From NCBI RefSeq assembly GCF_023147505.1, contig NZ_JAHXPB010000002.1, positions 310,001 through 374,000 of the forward strand: a stretch of DNA of 64,000 nt. Direction: 5' to 3'. The DNA comes from Brevundimonas sp. EYE_349. Its GTDB lineage: Bacteria > Pseudomonadota > Alphaproteobacteria > Caulobacterales > Caulobacteraceae. The notes below the pieces were generated by a model that searched no databases, was not told the DNA's origin, and saw nothing but the letters and a program-made list of their open reading frames with translations. Position 1 is the stretch's first letter; every line of letters starts with the position of its first letter. This document shows positions 33,393 to 41,518 of this stretch, one piece after another. Both the position numbers and the translations under genes were made by a program.

Positions 33393-33878
33393 TCAGAGCT
33401 GGGCGATCAGATGCTCGGCCGACGACACCTTGAACTCGCCGCCCTCCTCGATGTTCAGCTGGGTCACGACGCCGTCCTTGACCAGCATGGAATAGCGCTG
33501 CGAGCGCTCGCCCAGGCCGAAGCCCGAACCGTCCAGCACCAGGCCCAGGGCCTTGGTCAGTTCGCCGTTGCCGTCAGCCAGCATGACGATGCTGTCGTCG
33601 GTGACGCCCTGGCTCTCGCCCCAGGCCTTCATGACGAAGGCGTCGTTGACCGAGACGCAGGCGACGGTGTCGACGCCCTTGCCCTTGATGTCCGACAGAT
33701 GGTCCTTGAAGCCCGGCAGGTGGCGGGCCGAGCAGGTCGGGGTGAAGGCGCCGGGCACGGCGAACAGGGCAACGGTCTTGCCGGCGAAGATATCGGCCGT
33801 GCTGACGGGCTTGGGCCCTTCGGACGTGGCCTGGGCCAGGGTCGCGTCGGGGATGCGATCGCCGATCTGGATGGTCAT
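33393..33878 (-). CDS. Peroxiredoxin (Prx5/AhpE-like, 1-Cys/atypical)
   Basis: 161-aa thiol peroxidase of the Prx5 group, reducing H2O2 or alkyl peroxides. The peroxidatic Cys is in VPGAFTPTCSARHLPGF (about residue 49); the catalytic Thr and Pro precede it. A resolving Cys candidate lies in DTVACVSVNDAFVM. The start is the ATG at 33878 (MTIQIGDRIPDATLAQ); a longer open frame to 34520 is read-through antisense to yqgE and is not credible. It is a single gene, divergent from yqgE with 150 bp between. Glutathione or glutaredoxin is the likely reductant. Confidence 0.93.
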   Translation of the reverse strand: MTIQIGDRIPDATLAQATSEGPKPVSTADIFAGKTVALFAVPGAFTPTCSARHLPGFKDHLSDIKGKGVDTVACVSVNDAFVMKAWGESQGVTDDSIVMLADGNGELTKALGLVLDGSGFGLGERSQRYSMLVKDGVVTQLNIEEGGEFKVSSAEHLIAQL

Positions 33879-34028
33879 GAGGGTCTCCGCGGACAGGGAA
33901 GGATGAAGGGAAAGGACGTGGCGTCGAATGGATGAAAAACGCCGCCTGCGACACATAGAGGCCGACGGGCCAACCGCAAGCGCCTGCGTCTTGCGCCCGA
34001 CGCTTTCGCGGCGGATGATGGGCGGATC

Positions 34029-34598
34029 ATGAGCGAAGCCTCCCCCCTGACCGGCCGCCTGCTGGTGGCCATGCCCGGCATCGACGATCCCCGGTTCGAA
34101 CATGCGGTCATCCTGATCTGCGCCCATGGCCCGGACCATGCGATGGGCCTCAGGCTGGATCGACCCGCGCCGGGCGTGGACCTGAAGACGGTGCTGGACA
34201 AGCTGGACGCCCCCGCGCCGGACCAGTCGATCGGTCGGGCGGTGCTGATGGGCGGGCCGGTGGAGCGCGAGCGGGGCTTCGTCCTGCACACCGACGACTG
34301 GATGATCGGCGAGGACAGCCTTCCGTTTGGCGACGGCCTGGCGATGACGGGCACGCGCGAGGCGCTGACGGCCATGACCGACGATGTCGGCGGCCCGCGC
34401 CGCTCTGCCCTTCTGCTGGGCTATGCTGGCTGGGGCGAAGGGCAGTTGGAGGAGGAGTTGGCCGACAACGTCTGGCTGACCGCCGAGGCGGACCTGGATC
34501 TGATCTTCGACAGCGAACACACGTCGAAATGGACTCGCGCCCTCGCCCTGCTGGGCGTGGACGCAGCCATGCTGTCCAGCCAGGGCGGCCGGGCCTGA
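34029..34598 (+). CDS. yqgE: YqgE/AlgH family protein (UPF0301)
   Basis: 189-aa cytoplasmic protein of the YqgE/AlgH family; function uncertain. Characteristic text is LTGRLLVAMPGIDDPRFEHA, VILICAHGPDHAMGLRLDRP, VLMGGPVERERGFVLHTDDW, FGDGLAMTGTREALTAM and LLLGYAGWGEGQLEEELADN. These match the whole family length. It is preceded by a divergent peroxiredoxin and converges on an outer-membrane barrel gene with 28 bp between stops. Start ATG 34029. AlgH was once thought to regulate alginate in Pseudomonas, but this is not confirmed for the wider family. Confidence 0.94.
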   Translation: MSEASPLTGRLLVAMPGIDDPRFEHAVILICAHGPDHAMGLRLDRPAPGVDLKTVLDKLDAPAPDQSIGRAVLMGGPVERERGFVLHTDDWMIGEDSLPFGDGLAMTGTREALTAMTDDVGGPRRSALLLGYAGWGEGQLEEELADNVWLTAEADLDLIFDSEHTSKWTRALALLGVDAAMLSSQGGRA

Positions 34599-34626
34599 AC
34601 CCGACCCGACCGCCCCGCTTCGGGAC

Positions 34627-35460
34627 TTAGAAGCGGTAGTTCATGCCCACGCGGAACATATGCGTGCCGAACTTGCCGTTGCCGCGCGTGATGTCCGTGC
34701 CCGTGGTGTTGGGCGCCAGAACGAACGGGTTGGTCGCCGGCGCCGTGCCTTGGCCCACGCGGACGACGGGGCTGTCCACGTCCAGCGAGGTGTAGAGGTA
34801 TTCGCCGGTGAAGGTCAGGCCGCGACCCAGGGCGTATTCCACGCCGCCGCCGGCCTGCCAACCGTCGCCGTCGTCGCCTTCGCTGTTCTGGCTGAAGCTG
34901 TTGGCCTGGTTCGAGGTGCGGAACTTGTTGTCGAACTTGCCATAGGCGTAGCCGCCGGTGCCGTAGATCAGGGCGTTGCCGGCCGCATAGCCGAGACGCA
35001 GACGGGCGGCCGCCGTGCTCTCCAGCTCGCGCGTGAAGGTGTAGGAGGCCGGGGTGGTCGAGAAGCCGGTCACCGAATCCTGGGCGTTGTTGACGGTGTA
35101 TTCGGCCAGGGCGCCGACGACGATATTGCCGAACTGCCAGTCATATCCGGCGCGCACGCCCGCCTCGACGCCGTTGTTGTCGCCCTTGCACCCGGTGGTC
35201 GGGGCGGTGCTGGTGGCCGCGCCGCCGCAGAAGCCGGGGCTGAAGGCGTTGGCGCCGGCCGCCGTATTGACGGGATCGCCATAGGCGCCGTCCAGATTAC
35301 GGTCGAAGCGCAGGATTTCGTCGCCGTCGTCGTTGGTCTGGTTGTAGCCGCCGAAGATGCCGACGTAAGGGCCGGACCAGTTCTGCACGGTCGATTGGGC
35401 CAGGGCCGGGGTGGAGACGAGGGCCAGCGCCAGGGCGCTGCAGGCGAGGGTCTTGATCAT
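34627..35460 (-). CDS. Outer-membrane beta-barrel protein (Opa/Omp25-like porin family)
   Basis: 277-aa outer-membrane protein. Signal peptide 1-21 (MIKTLACSALALALVSTPALAQ) is followed by an eight-stranded barrel pattern with alternating aromatic residues and Gly. WSGPYVGIFGGYNQTNDDGD starts the first strand and GVRAGYDWQFGNIVVGALAE and GGVEYALGRGLTFTGEYLYT follow. It ends in MFRVGMNYRF with the terminal Phe expected for outer-membrane assembly. An extracellular loop (about 55-85) contains two Cys (FCGGAATS, TTGCKGDN). This is the family of Omp25/Opa-like surface proteins in alphaproteobacteria. Start ATG 35460. Confidence 0.88.
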   Translation of the reverse strand: MIKTLACSALALALVSTPALAQSTVQNWSGPYVGIFGGYNQTNDDGDEILRFDRNLDGAYGDPVNTAAGANAFSPGFCGGAATSTAPTTGCKGDNNGVEAGVRAGYDWQFGNIVVGALAEYTVNNAQDSVTGFSTTPASYTFTRELESTAAARLRLGYAAGNALIYGTGGYAYGKFDNKFRTSNQANSFSQNSEGDDGDGWQAGGGVEYALGRGLTFTGEYLYTSLDVDSPVVRVGQGTAPATNPFVLAPNTTGTDITRGNGKFGTHMFRVGMNYRF

Positions 35461-35596
35461 TGGGGGAGGCTTACGTGCTGGCTGCGGGCGCGAAGTCCCC
35501 GCTCGCGGTCGGAAAAGCGAAACCGCACGAGACGTTCCCGAAAAAGGTGCGCCGCCAAATGTCGCACATCCGATGGCTGCGCTTTGGCGTAGGCGC

Positions 35597-37297
35597 CTAG
35601 CGCGTGGCCATGGAGATCAGGAAGGCCAGCAGAAGGATCAGGCTGACCCCCTGCCAGAACCGCACCGGATCGCGTTCGATCAGCGACAGCTGGCGCGGCG
35701 GCGGGGCGGCGACGGCGCTGCCCGTCTCCAGCACGTGGATCAGTTCCTCCACATCCTCGAACCGATCGTTGGGATCGACCGCCGAGGCGCGCAGGATGGC
35801 GGCTTCCAGCCAGGCGGGCATGTCCGGCCGGTGGCGGGTCGGGGGCGCCGGCGCGCGGTCGAACCGGGGCGCGTCCGCCGGATCGACCTCGCCCCACGGA
35901 TAGGTTCGGGTGAACAGCCGATACAGGGTCACGCCCAGGGCGAACTGGTCGGTCAGGGCGTCGCCCGCCTCGCCCGCATACATCTCCGGCGCCTTGTAGC
36001 CGGCCGTGCCGGGCGCCTCGGCCTCGGCGAACTCCTCGGCCAGCCTCAGGCGCGCCACGCCCAGATCGACCAGTTTCAACCCGCCGTTCGCCTCCAGGAT
36101 CACATTGTCCGGCTTGATGTCGCGGTGCGTCACCCCCGCCCGGTGCAGGGCCGAGACGGCGCGCGCCAGCGGCAGGGCGACCGCGATCCCCTCGGCGATC
36201 GGATAGGGCCCCTCCTCGGCCAGATGCGCGTGCAGGGTCCGGCCGGCGTGGAAGGGCTGGGCGATGTAGAGGCGGCTCTGACGCCCGGCGTCCAGCGTCA
36301 GCACCTTGCCGACATAGGGGCTGTCGATGCGACGGCCGATGAAGGCTTCGCGCAGGAAGGCGGTGCGGGCGCCGCGCTCGGACACCACGGCGGGCTTGGG
36401 GAATTTCAGCACCACCACGCCTGCGTCGCCCAGCGTGTCCCGGGCCAGGAACAGCCGGGTATAGCGCCCGTCCGCCACCAACCGCTGCAGCACAAAGCCG
36501 TCCACCGTCTGACCCACCTCGGGCGGGGAAGCGATGGCCAGCCCTTCCGCCTCGGCCGTGATCGCCTCCCAGTCGGGCGCCCCGGTGCGGACCACGTCGA
36601 TGACGATGGCCGTGGCGTTGTCGCGCGCGCCCGCCGTCTCGACCTCGGCCAGGATGGCGCGGGCGTCCGCATCGGGCGATCCGCGCCGCGCCAGCAGCCC
36701 GGCGATGGCCGCGTCCGTCAGCACCCCATGCACCCCGTCGGTGGTCAGCAGCAGCCGGTCGTGCGGCTCCAGCCGCACCTGGCGCACATCCAGCTTGACG
36801 TCCGCCTCGATGCCCACGGCGCGATAGAGCACATGGCTCAGCCCCTGCTGGGCGCGGGTGTGGTCCTCGGTCAGCCGCGTCAGAACCCCGTCGCGGAAAT
36901 GCCAGGCGCGGCTGTCGCCGACGTGCAGGGCCGTGGCCTCGCGCCCGCGCAGCACCAGGGCGGTGAAGGTGGTCGCCGCCCCCTCCATCGCCGGGTCGCT
37001 GCGCCCCTTGGCGTGGAGCCAGCGATTGAAACCCCGCAGCGCCTTGATCCCGTTGGCGGCGATGCCGTTCAGCGGGTTCTGGTCCAGATAGCCGTCTATG
37101 AAGCTGCGCGTGGTCAGTTCCGCCGCCACCCGCCCGGCCTTGGACCCCGACACCCCGTCGGCGATCACCGCCACCACCCCGTGCTCGCGCTGTTCCGCCG
37201 CGGTGCCGATATGGACCCCGCCGAAATCCTGATTGTCCGCCTTGGGGCCCTGCGCGGTAGCGAAGCCTGCGGCGATCTCCAGTCTGGCGTCGGTCAT
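35597..37297 (-). CDS. Fused PP2C phosphatase / Ser-Thr protein kinase with C-terminal membrane anchor
   Basis: 566-aa bifunctional signalling protein. Residues about 1-240 are a PP2C phosphatase: NQDFGGVH, VIADGVSGSKAG, LHVGDSRAWHF, TTDGVHGVL and DNATAIVI supply the metal-binding aspartates. Residues about 260-520 are an eukaryotic-type kinase with VVLKFPKP (ATP Lys), THRDIKPDNVIL (catalytic loop) and a DLG in LVDLGVARL in place of DFG. One hydrophobic helix (FWQGVSLILLLAFLISMATR) ends the protein, so the enzymes face the cytoplasm from a C-terminal tail anchor. The ATG at 37297 is preferred over a GTG at 37306. No substrate gene is adjacent; relatives are often near nitrogen transporters. 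Confidence 0.9.
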   Translation of the reverse strand: MTDARLEIAAGFATAQGPKADNQDFGGVHIGTAAEQREHGVVAVIADGVSGSKAGRVAAELTTRSFIDGYLDQNPLNGIAANGIKALRGFNRWLHAKGRSDPAMEGAATTFTALVLRGREATALHVGDSRAWHFRDGVLTRLTEDHTRAQQGLSHVLYRAVGIEADVKLDVRQVRLEPHDRLLLTTDGVHGVLTDAAIAGLLARRGSPDADARAILAEVETAGARDNATAIVIDVVRTGAPDWEAITAEAEGLAIASPPEVGQTVDGFVLQRLVADGRYTRLFLARDTLGDAGVVVLKFPKPAVVSERGARTAFLREAFIGRRIDSPYVGKVLTLDAGRQSRLYIAQPFHAGRTLHAHLAEEGPYPIAEGIAVALPLARAVSALHRAGVTHRDIKPDNVILEANGGLKLVDLGVARLRLAEEFAEAEAPGTAGYKAPEMYAGEAGDALTDQFALGVTLYRLFTRTYPWGEVDPADAPRFDRAPAPPTRHRPDMPAWLEAAILRASAVDPNDRFEDVEELIHVLETGSAVAAPPPRQLSLIERDPVRFWQGVSLILLLAFLISMATR

Positions 37298-37424
37298 GGC
37301 GACCACTGTCCGTCAAACTGAGCCGTATGGCTAGCTGTCCAAAACTTAACGGGTGCAGCGGCCACGCTTGGGCCAGACTGCCTTTGGCGTCGGGGTTGGC
37401 GGCGTCGTTTCAAGGTCAAATCTC

Positions 37425-38531
37425 ATGGCGCGTCCCCATCACCGCATCCTGTCGTCCGTCGTCGCCATGGCCGCTGCGGCGGTCGCCGGCCTGGCCTCAG
37501 CTCAGGATTATCGCCCGGACTTTCATCCCGAACAGCTGAAGGGACCGCCCTCCGGCGCGCCCAACACGGTGCTGGTTCTGGGCACCGTCCATCTGTCCGG
37601 CCTGCCGGAAAGCTTCGACTGGGTCCTGTTGGCGCCGCTGATGGATAAGCTGGCCGCCTGGGCGCCGACCGCCATCGCCACCGAGGATTTGTCGGGCCTG
37701 CAATGCGACAGCCTGCGCCGCTATCCACAACGCTACGCCGAAACGATCGAATCCTATTGTTCCGACCCTTCAGCGGCCGGCGCAGCCTTGGGCCTAGACG
37801 TGCCCGCCGCCAACGCCGAGGCGGAACGACTGCTGGCCGCTTGGCCCGCGTCGCCCACGGCCGCCCAGCGCCGATATTTGACGGCGGTCTTCCTGGCGGC
37901 GGGCGAGCAAGGCTCGGCCCTGGTTCAATGGCTGCGTCTGCCGACCCAGGAGCGCCGCGCCGGCGACGGCCTGACCGACGATCTGGCCGCCCGGATGGAG
38001 CGGATCAGGGTCCGCCGCAACGAGACCGATCAGATCTCCGCCCCCCTGGCCGCACGCCTGGGACTGGAGCGACTATGGAGCGTCGACGATCACTCCGCCG
38101 ACACCCCCGACAGCCCCGATCCGGCGGTCAAGAAGGCCTATGCCGACGCCGTCATGGGCGCCTGGAACAATCCCTACAGCCGTGAGCGCCGCGCTGAATC
38201 CGACCGATTGCAGGCGGACCTGAACGCGCCGGGCGGCGTCCTGGCCCTGTATCGCGCCTACAACGAACCGCGTCAGTCGCTGCTGACCTACCAATCCGAT
38301 TTCGGCGCCGCGCTCAGGGAGCCGTCGCCGCAGGGGTTCGGCCGCAACTACGTCGGCTATTGGGAGACGCGGAACCTGCGCATGGTCGCCAATATGCGCG
38401 ATGTCCTGGGTCGCTATCCGGGCACGCGGATGCTGACCATCGTCGGCGCCTCGCACAAACCCTATTACGAAGCCTATCTGAACATGATGCACGACGTAGT
38501 GCTGGCCGACCCCGAGGCGGTGCTGCGCTGA
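37425..38531 (+). CDS. Exported DUF5694-like protein
   Basis: 368-aa secreted protein. I use the ATG at 37425, giving a clear signal peptide (MARPHHRILSSVVAMAAAAV then AGLASAQD); an upstream in-frame start at 37353 would put unrelated residues first. The N-terminal motif VLVLGTVHLSGLPESF and the C-terminal MLTIVGASHKPYYEAYL resemble the TraB/ChaN-like or DUF5694 fold, where paired GTxH and GxxH motifs may bind metal. No catalytic activity is assigned. It is divergent from the phosphatase-kinase gene and converges on the EAL protein with 16 bp between. Confidence 0.75.
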   Translation: MARPHHRILSSVVAMAAAAVAGLASAQDYRPDFHPEQLKGPPSGAPNTVLVLGTVHLSGLPESFDWVLLAPLMDKLAAWAPTAIATEDLSGLQCDSLRRYPQRYAETIESYCSDPSAAGAALGLDVPAANAEAERLLAAWPASPTAAQRRYLTAVFLAAGEQGSALVQWLRLPTQERRAGDGLTDDLAARMERIRVRRNETDQISAPLAARLGLERLWSVDDHSADTPDSPDPAVKKAYADAVMGAWNNPYSRERRAESDRLQADLNAPGGVLALYRAYNEPRQSLLTYQSDFGAALREPSPQGFGRNYVGYWETRNLRMVANMRDVLGRYPGTRMLTIVGASHKPYYEAYLNMMHDVVLADPEAVLR

Positions 38532-38547
38532 GGCGGCCAGGCGTCGA

Positions 38548-40215
38548 TCAAGCCGACCGCTGCTTGATCGGCGCTGATCCGTCAGCCAGGCTTTCGGCCA
38601 GATAGACTTCGGCCTCCTGGGCCGGCAGGGCGGGGGCGTAGCCGAAGCCCTGGCCGTAGTGGCATTGGGCGTCCAGCAGCAGGCGGGCCAGTTCGGCGTT
38701 CTCGACCCCCTCGGCGACGACCTCCAGCGACAGGTCGCGACCCAGGTTGACGACCGACTTGACGATCTTGGCCGAGCCCTCGTCCTTGTTCATCGTCAGC
38801 ACGAAGTAGCGGTCGATCTTCAGCGTATCGAACGGCAGGCGCGCCAGATACGACAGGGACGAGAAGCCGGTGCCGAAGTCGTCCAGCGCCAGCGACGCCC
38901 CGACATCCTTAAGCGACTGCAGCACCTCGGCGGCGTGCGCGGTGTCGCGCATGATGTCGCCCTCGGTGACTTCCAGCTTCAGCGCGCCCTTGGGCAGGCC
39001 GCTTTCCTTGATCACGCGCGCCACGTCCTCGCACAGGTGCGGACGCTCGATCTCACCCACCGAAAGATTGACGCTGCAGAACAGCTTGCCGGCCAGCGGA
39101 TGGCGTTCGATCCATTCGGCCAGCTGCCGCGCCGACTGGGTCATCATCAGAAGACCCAGTTCGTTCATCATGCCCAGGTCGGCGGTCAGGCCCAGGAATT
39201 CGTCCGGCGGCACCAGGCCGCGACGGGGGTGCCGCCAGCGGGCCAGGGCCTCGAACCCCGCCACCGCCCCGGTGTTCAGGTTCACGATGGGCTGGAAGAA
39301 GGGCACGATCTCGCCGCGCACGAAGGCGTTGCGGAGGTCCGCCTCCAGCGCCAGCCGGCTGAGACTGTCGCTTTCCAGCGCCCGGCCATAGGCGGCCGAT
39401 CCGCCGCGCCCGGCGCTCTTGGCCGATTCCACCGCCAGCTCGACCCGCCGCAGCAGTTCGGCGGCGTCCGGCGCGTCCGGCCCGCCCTCCACCATCACCG
39501 CTCCGATGGAGACGGTCGGATAGATATCGAAGCCTGCGACCCGCAGCGGCTGTTCCAGCGCGTCGCGCATCCGGTAGCTGGTGTGCGAGGCGCTGCGCGG
39601 CACGATGATGGCGAACTCGTCCTCTCCGATCCGGGCGGGCGAAGCGTCCTTGGGGAAGGCGGCGGCCAGGCGCGAGCCCAGGGCCGACAGGACCAGATCC
39701 GTGCGTTCGTGGCCCAGCGCCTCATTCAGGCGACGCAGGCGATCGACGTCCCCGACCACCATCTCGTATTCGCCCGCCTGGGTCAGGACCTCGGTGACGC
39801 GGGCCAGGAAGGCGCGACGGTCCAGAAGGCCGGTCAAAGTGTCCTGATCCGATCCGGCGAACTTGGTCTCCAGCGCGACGACGCCGGCGGCGCGCAGGCC
39901 GTCCTCCAGCCAGACGCCGCGCCACAGACAGGTTTCGGACCCGCGCATCCGCAGACGCACGGCGACCTCGGTCCCCTCTTCCTGGGGTTTCAGCATCCGT
40001 TCGGCCAGGCTGCGGTCTTGGGGCATGGCCAGGGCGACGAAGCCGGCGGCGGTGCATTCCGGGGCCAGCGGCCCCAGGCCCAGGGCGCGGGTGGCCCCGG
40101 TGAAACGCAGCTCGTTCTCGGCCGGGGTCCAGATCCACAGGGCCGTGTCGGCGGCGGCCAGCGCCTCGATGGCGGTCGTGGCGTCCCAGGCCAGCGATCG
40201 GGATCGTGTCGTCAC
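38548..40215 (-). CDS. GGDEF-EAL domain cyclic-di-GMP protein, probably a phosphodiesterase
   Basis: 555-aa cytoplasmic protein. Residues about 12-115 look like a PAS-type sensor. The GGDEF domain (about 120-280) has GEDEF at 197-201 in place of GGDEF, so cyclase activity is doubtful, although the domain may bind GTP. The EAL domain (about 290-540) is intact: FEALARWRHP (321-330), NLSVGEIERP, EVTEGDI, LDDFGTGFSSLSYL, LKIDRYFV and VVAEGVENAE keep all the usual catalytic acidic and lysine residues. It should hydrolyse cyclic-di-GMP. It is transcribed with rimJ, 31 bp downstream of it. Confidence 0.93.
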   Translation of the reverse strand: MTTRSRSLAWDATTAIEALAAADTALWIWTPAENELRFTGATRALGLGPLAPECTAAGFVALAMPQDRSLAERMLKPQEEGTEVAVRLRMRGSETCLWRGVWLEDGLRAAGVVALETKFAGSDQDTLTGLLDRRAFLARVTEVLTQAGEYEMVVGDVDRLRRLNEALGHERTDLVLSALGSRLAAAFPKDASPARIGEDEFAIIVPRSASHTSYRMRDALEQPLRVAGFDIYPTVSIGAVMVEGGPDAPDAAELLRRVELAVESAKSAGRGGSAAYGRALESDSLSRLALEADLRNAFVRGEIVPFFQPIVNLNTGAVAGFEALARWRHPRRGLVPPDEFLGLTADLGMMNELGLLMMTQSARQLAEWIERHPLAGKLFCSVNLSVGEIERPHLCEDVARVIKESGLPKGALKLEVTEGDIMRDTAHAAEVLQSLKDVGASLALDDFGTGFSSLSYLARLPFDTLKIDRYFVLTMNKDEGSAKIVKSVVNLGRDLSLEVVAEGVENAELARLLLDAQCHYGQGFGYAPALPAQEAEVYLAESLADGSAPIKQRSA

Positions 40216-40246
40216 GCTATCCGCCCTTCCAGACGGCCCGCGACCG

Positions 40247-40825
40247 TCAACGCTCGTCCTCGACCAGGCCGAACAGAAGATGGTCTGCCCAAGCGCCGTT
40301 AATTTTCAAATAAGCCCGCGCCCGGCCCTCGTTGCGGAAGCCCGATTTCTCCAGCACCCGGCGCGAACCGTGATTGGTCGGCAGGCAGGCCGCCTCCAGC
40401 CGATGCAGCTTCAGCACGTCGAACGCATAGCCGACCACCGCCTGGACGGCCGCCGTCGCCACGCCCTGGCCCGAGTAAGGCTGGCCGATCCAGTAGCCCA
40501 GGGTGCCGGTCTCGGCGACGCCGCGCCGCACGTTCGACAGGGTCACGGCGCCGGCCAGCGTCTTTCCTCCATCGACCAGGACGAAGAAGGGCCAGGCGTG
40601 GCCCAGCTCCATCTCGCGCGCATAGATCGACAGCCGCCGCCGGAACGCCGCCTTGGTCAGGTCGTCCTCGGGCCAGGCCGGCTCCCACGGTTGCAGATAG
40701 TCGCGCGACCCGTCCCGCAGCGTGGACCAGGCGGCGTGGTCGCCGGCGCGCGGCGGGCGCAGCAGCACGCCCTTCCCGCGCACCACGGGTCCGCCGACAT
40801 CGCTCATCCAGTCCAGAAGGGCCAT
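40247..40825 (-). CDS. GNAT N-acetyltransferase, RimJ/RimL family
   Basis: 192-aa acetyltransferase of the RimJ type, which acetylates N-terminal or side-chain amines of proteins. Motifs include VLLRPPRAGDHAAWSTLRDG, GTLGYWIGQPYSGQGVATAA (acetyl-CoA loop QxxGxA/G-like) and RLEAACLPTNHGSRRVLEKS with the Asn-x-x-Ser pattern, then GFRNEGRARAYLKINGAW. Start ATG 40825. It precedes the EAL gene in one direction. The M16 peptidase that often neighbours this acetyltransferase in related genomes lies about 6 kb away here, which suggests local rearrangement, though I cannot verify this. Confidence 0.88.
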   Translation of the reverse strand: MALLDWMSDVGGPVVRGKGVLLRPPRAGDHAAWSTLRDGSRDYLQPWEPAWPEDDLTKAAFRRRLSIYAREMELGHAWPFFVLVDGGKTLAGAVTLSNVRRGVAETGTLGYWIGQPYSGQGVATAAVQAVVGYAFDVLKLHRLEAACLPTNHGSRRVLEKSGFRNEGRARAYLKINGAWADHLLFGLVEDER

Positions 40826-40862
40826 GGGTGGGGACTATAGCACCAAGATCCTGGCCTGAACC

Positions 40863-41456
40863 TTACGGTTCGGCCAAAAGCGTCGCCGTCAGTTTCAGCG
40901 CCAGATCGCGCCCCAGTCCGTCGGGCGCGCCCAGCATCGGGGTCAGTATGTCGCCGATCAGACCCTCGGCGAAGGCCATATAGGCCGCCGTGACCACCAG
41001 GGCCTTGGCCCGTTCCGCCGCGCGCGGATCTTCGGGCGCCATGGCCGCCAGCCGGTCGGCCAGATCGCGCACCACCTGGGCGAAACTTTCGGCCCGCGCC
41101 TGTTCGCGCGCCAGCGCCAGCCAGGCCGCCATCTGCGAGGCGCCGCCCTGGCCGAAGGCGTCGAACACGGCCGTCATCAGACGGTCGGGCTCCACATCGT
41201 CCCGTCCCGCGCCCAGGCCCGCCTCGATCCAGTCGGCCAGGTCTCGCACCATCCGGTCCATCAGCGCGCCCTGCAGTCCCGCCGCCGAGCCGAAGTGGTG
41301 GATCAGATTGGCGTGGCCCACCCCCATGCGCTCGCCCACGGCCTTCAGCGTCACCGCCGCCGGGCCGCCGGACAGCAACAGATCGCGCGCCGCCTCCAGC
41401 GCCTCTTCGCGCGCCGCAGCCCCTCGACGCCGCCTTGCCGGGCCATTAGTTGACAT
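40863..41456 (-). CDS. TetR-family transcriptional regulator
   Basis: 197-aa repressor-type regulator. The N-terminal HTH is AREEALEAARDLLLSGGPAA, VTLKAVGERMGVGHANLIHH and FGSAAGLQGALMD. The rest is an all-helical ligand domain ending KLTATLLAEP. The start ATG at 41456 lies within a palindrome (TGACATAGATGTCA, 41451-41464) that also overlaps the -35 element of the divergent gene, so the protein probably represses both itself and the PF10118 gene. Ligand unknown; a fatty acid or quinone would be typical for this context, but this is only a guess. Confidence 0.9.
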   Translation of the reverse strand: MSTNGPARRRRGAAAREEALEAARDLLLSGGPAAVTLKAVGERMGVGHANLIHHFGSAAGLQGALMDRMVRDLADWIEAGLGAGRDDVEPDRLMTAVFDAFGQGGASQMAAWLALAREQARAESFAQVVRDLADRLAAMAPEDPRAAERAKALVVTAAYMAFAEGLIGDILTPMLGAPDGLGRDLALKLTATLLAEP

Positions 41457-41478
41457 AGATGTCAGTTATCTCCATATT
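41450..41478 (+). promoter_or_regulatory. TetR operator overlapping a sigma-70 promoter of the PF10118 gene
   Basis: TTGACA (41450-41455), a 17-bp spacer and CATATT (41473-41478) form a good promoter. The perfect palindrome TGACAT-AG-ATGTCA (41451-41464) covers the -35 element and the tetR start codon. RBS AAGGAG is at 41506-41511. Confidence 0.7.
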
Positions 41479-41518
41479 GATCTCGAAATCGATGGGCAGA
41501 CCCTTAAGGAGCCTTATC

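Noticed and set aside
33879..34520. Long open extension upstream of the peroxiredoxin gene
   Set aside because: It is antisense to yqgE, and the ATG at 33878 gives a standard-length peroxiredoxin.
35411..37321. 636-aa plus-strand open frame opposite the PP2C-kinase
   Set aside because: High-GC antisense shadow with low-complexity His/Gly/Arg-rich text and no domain.
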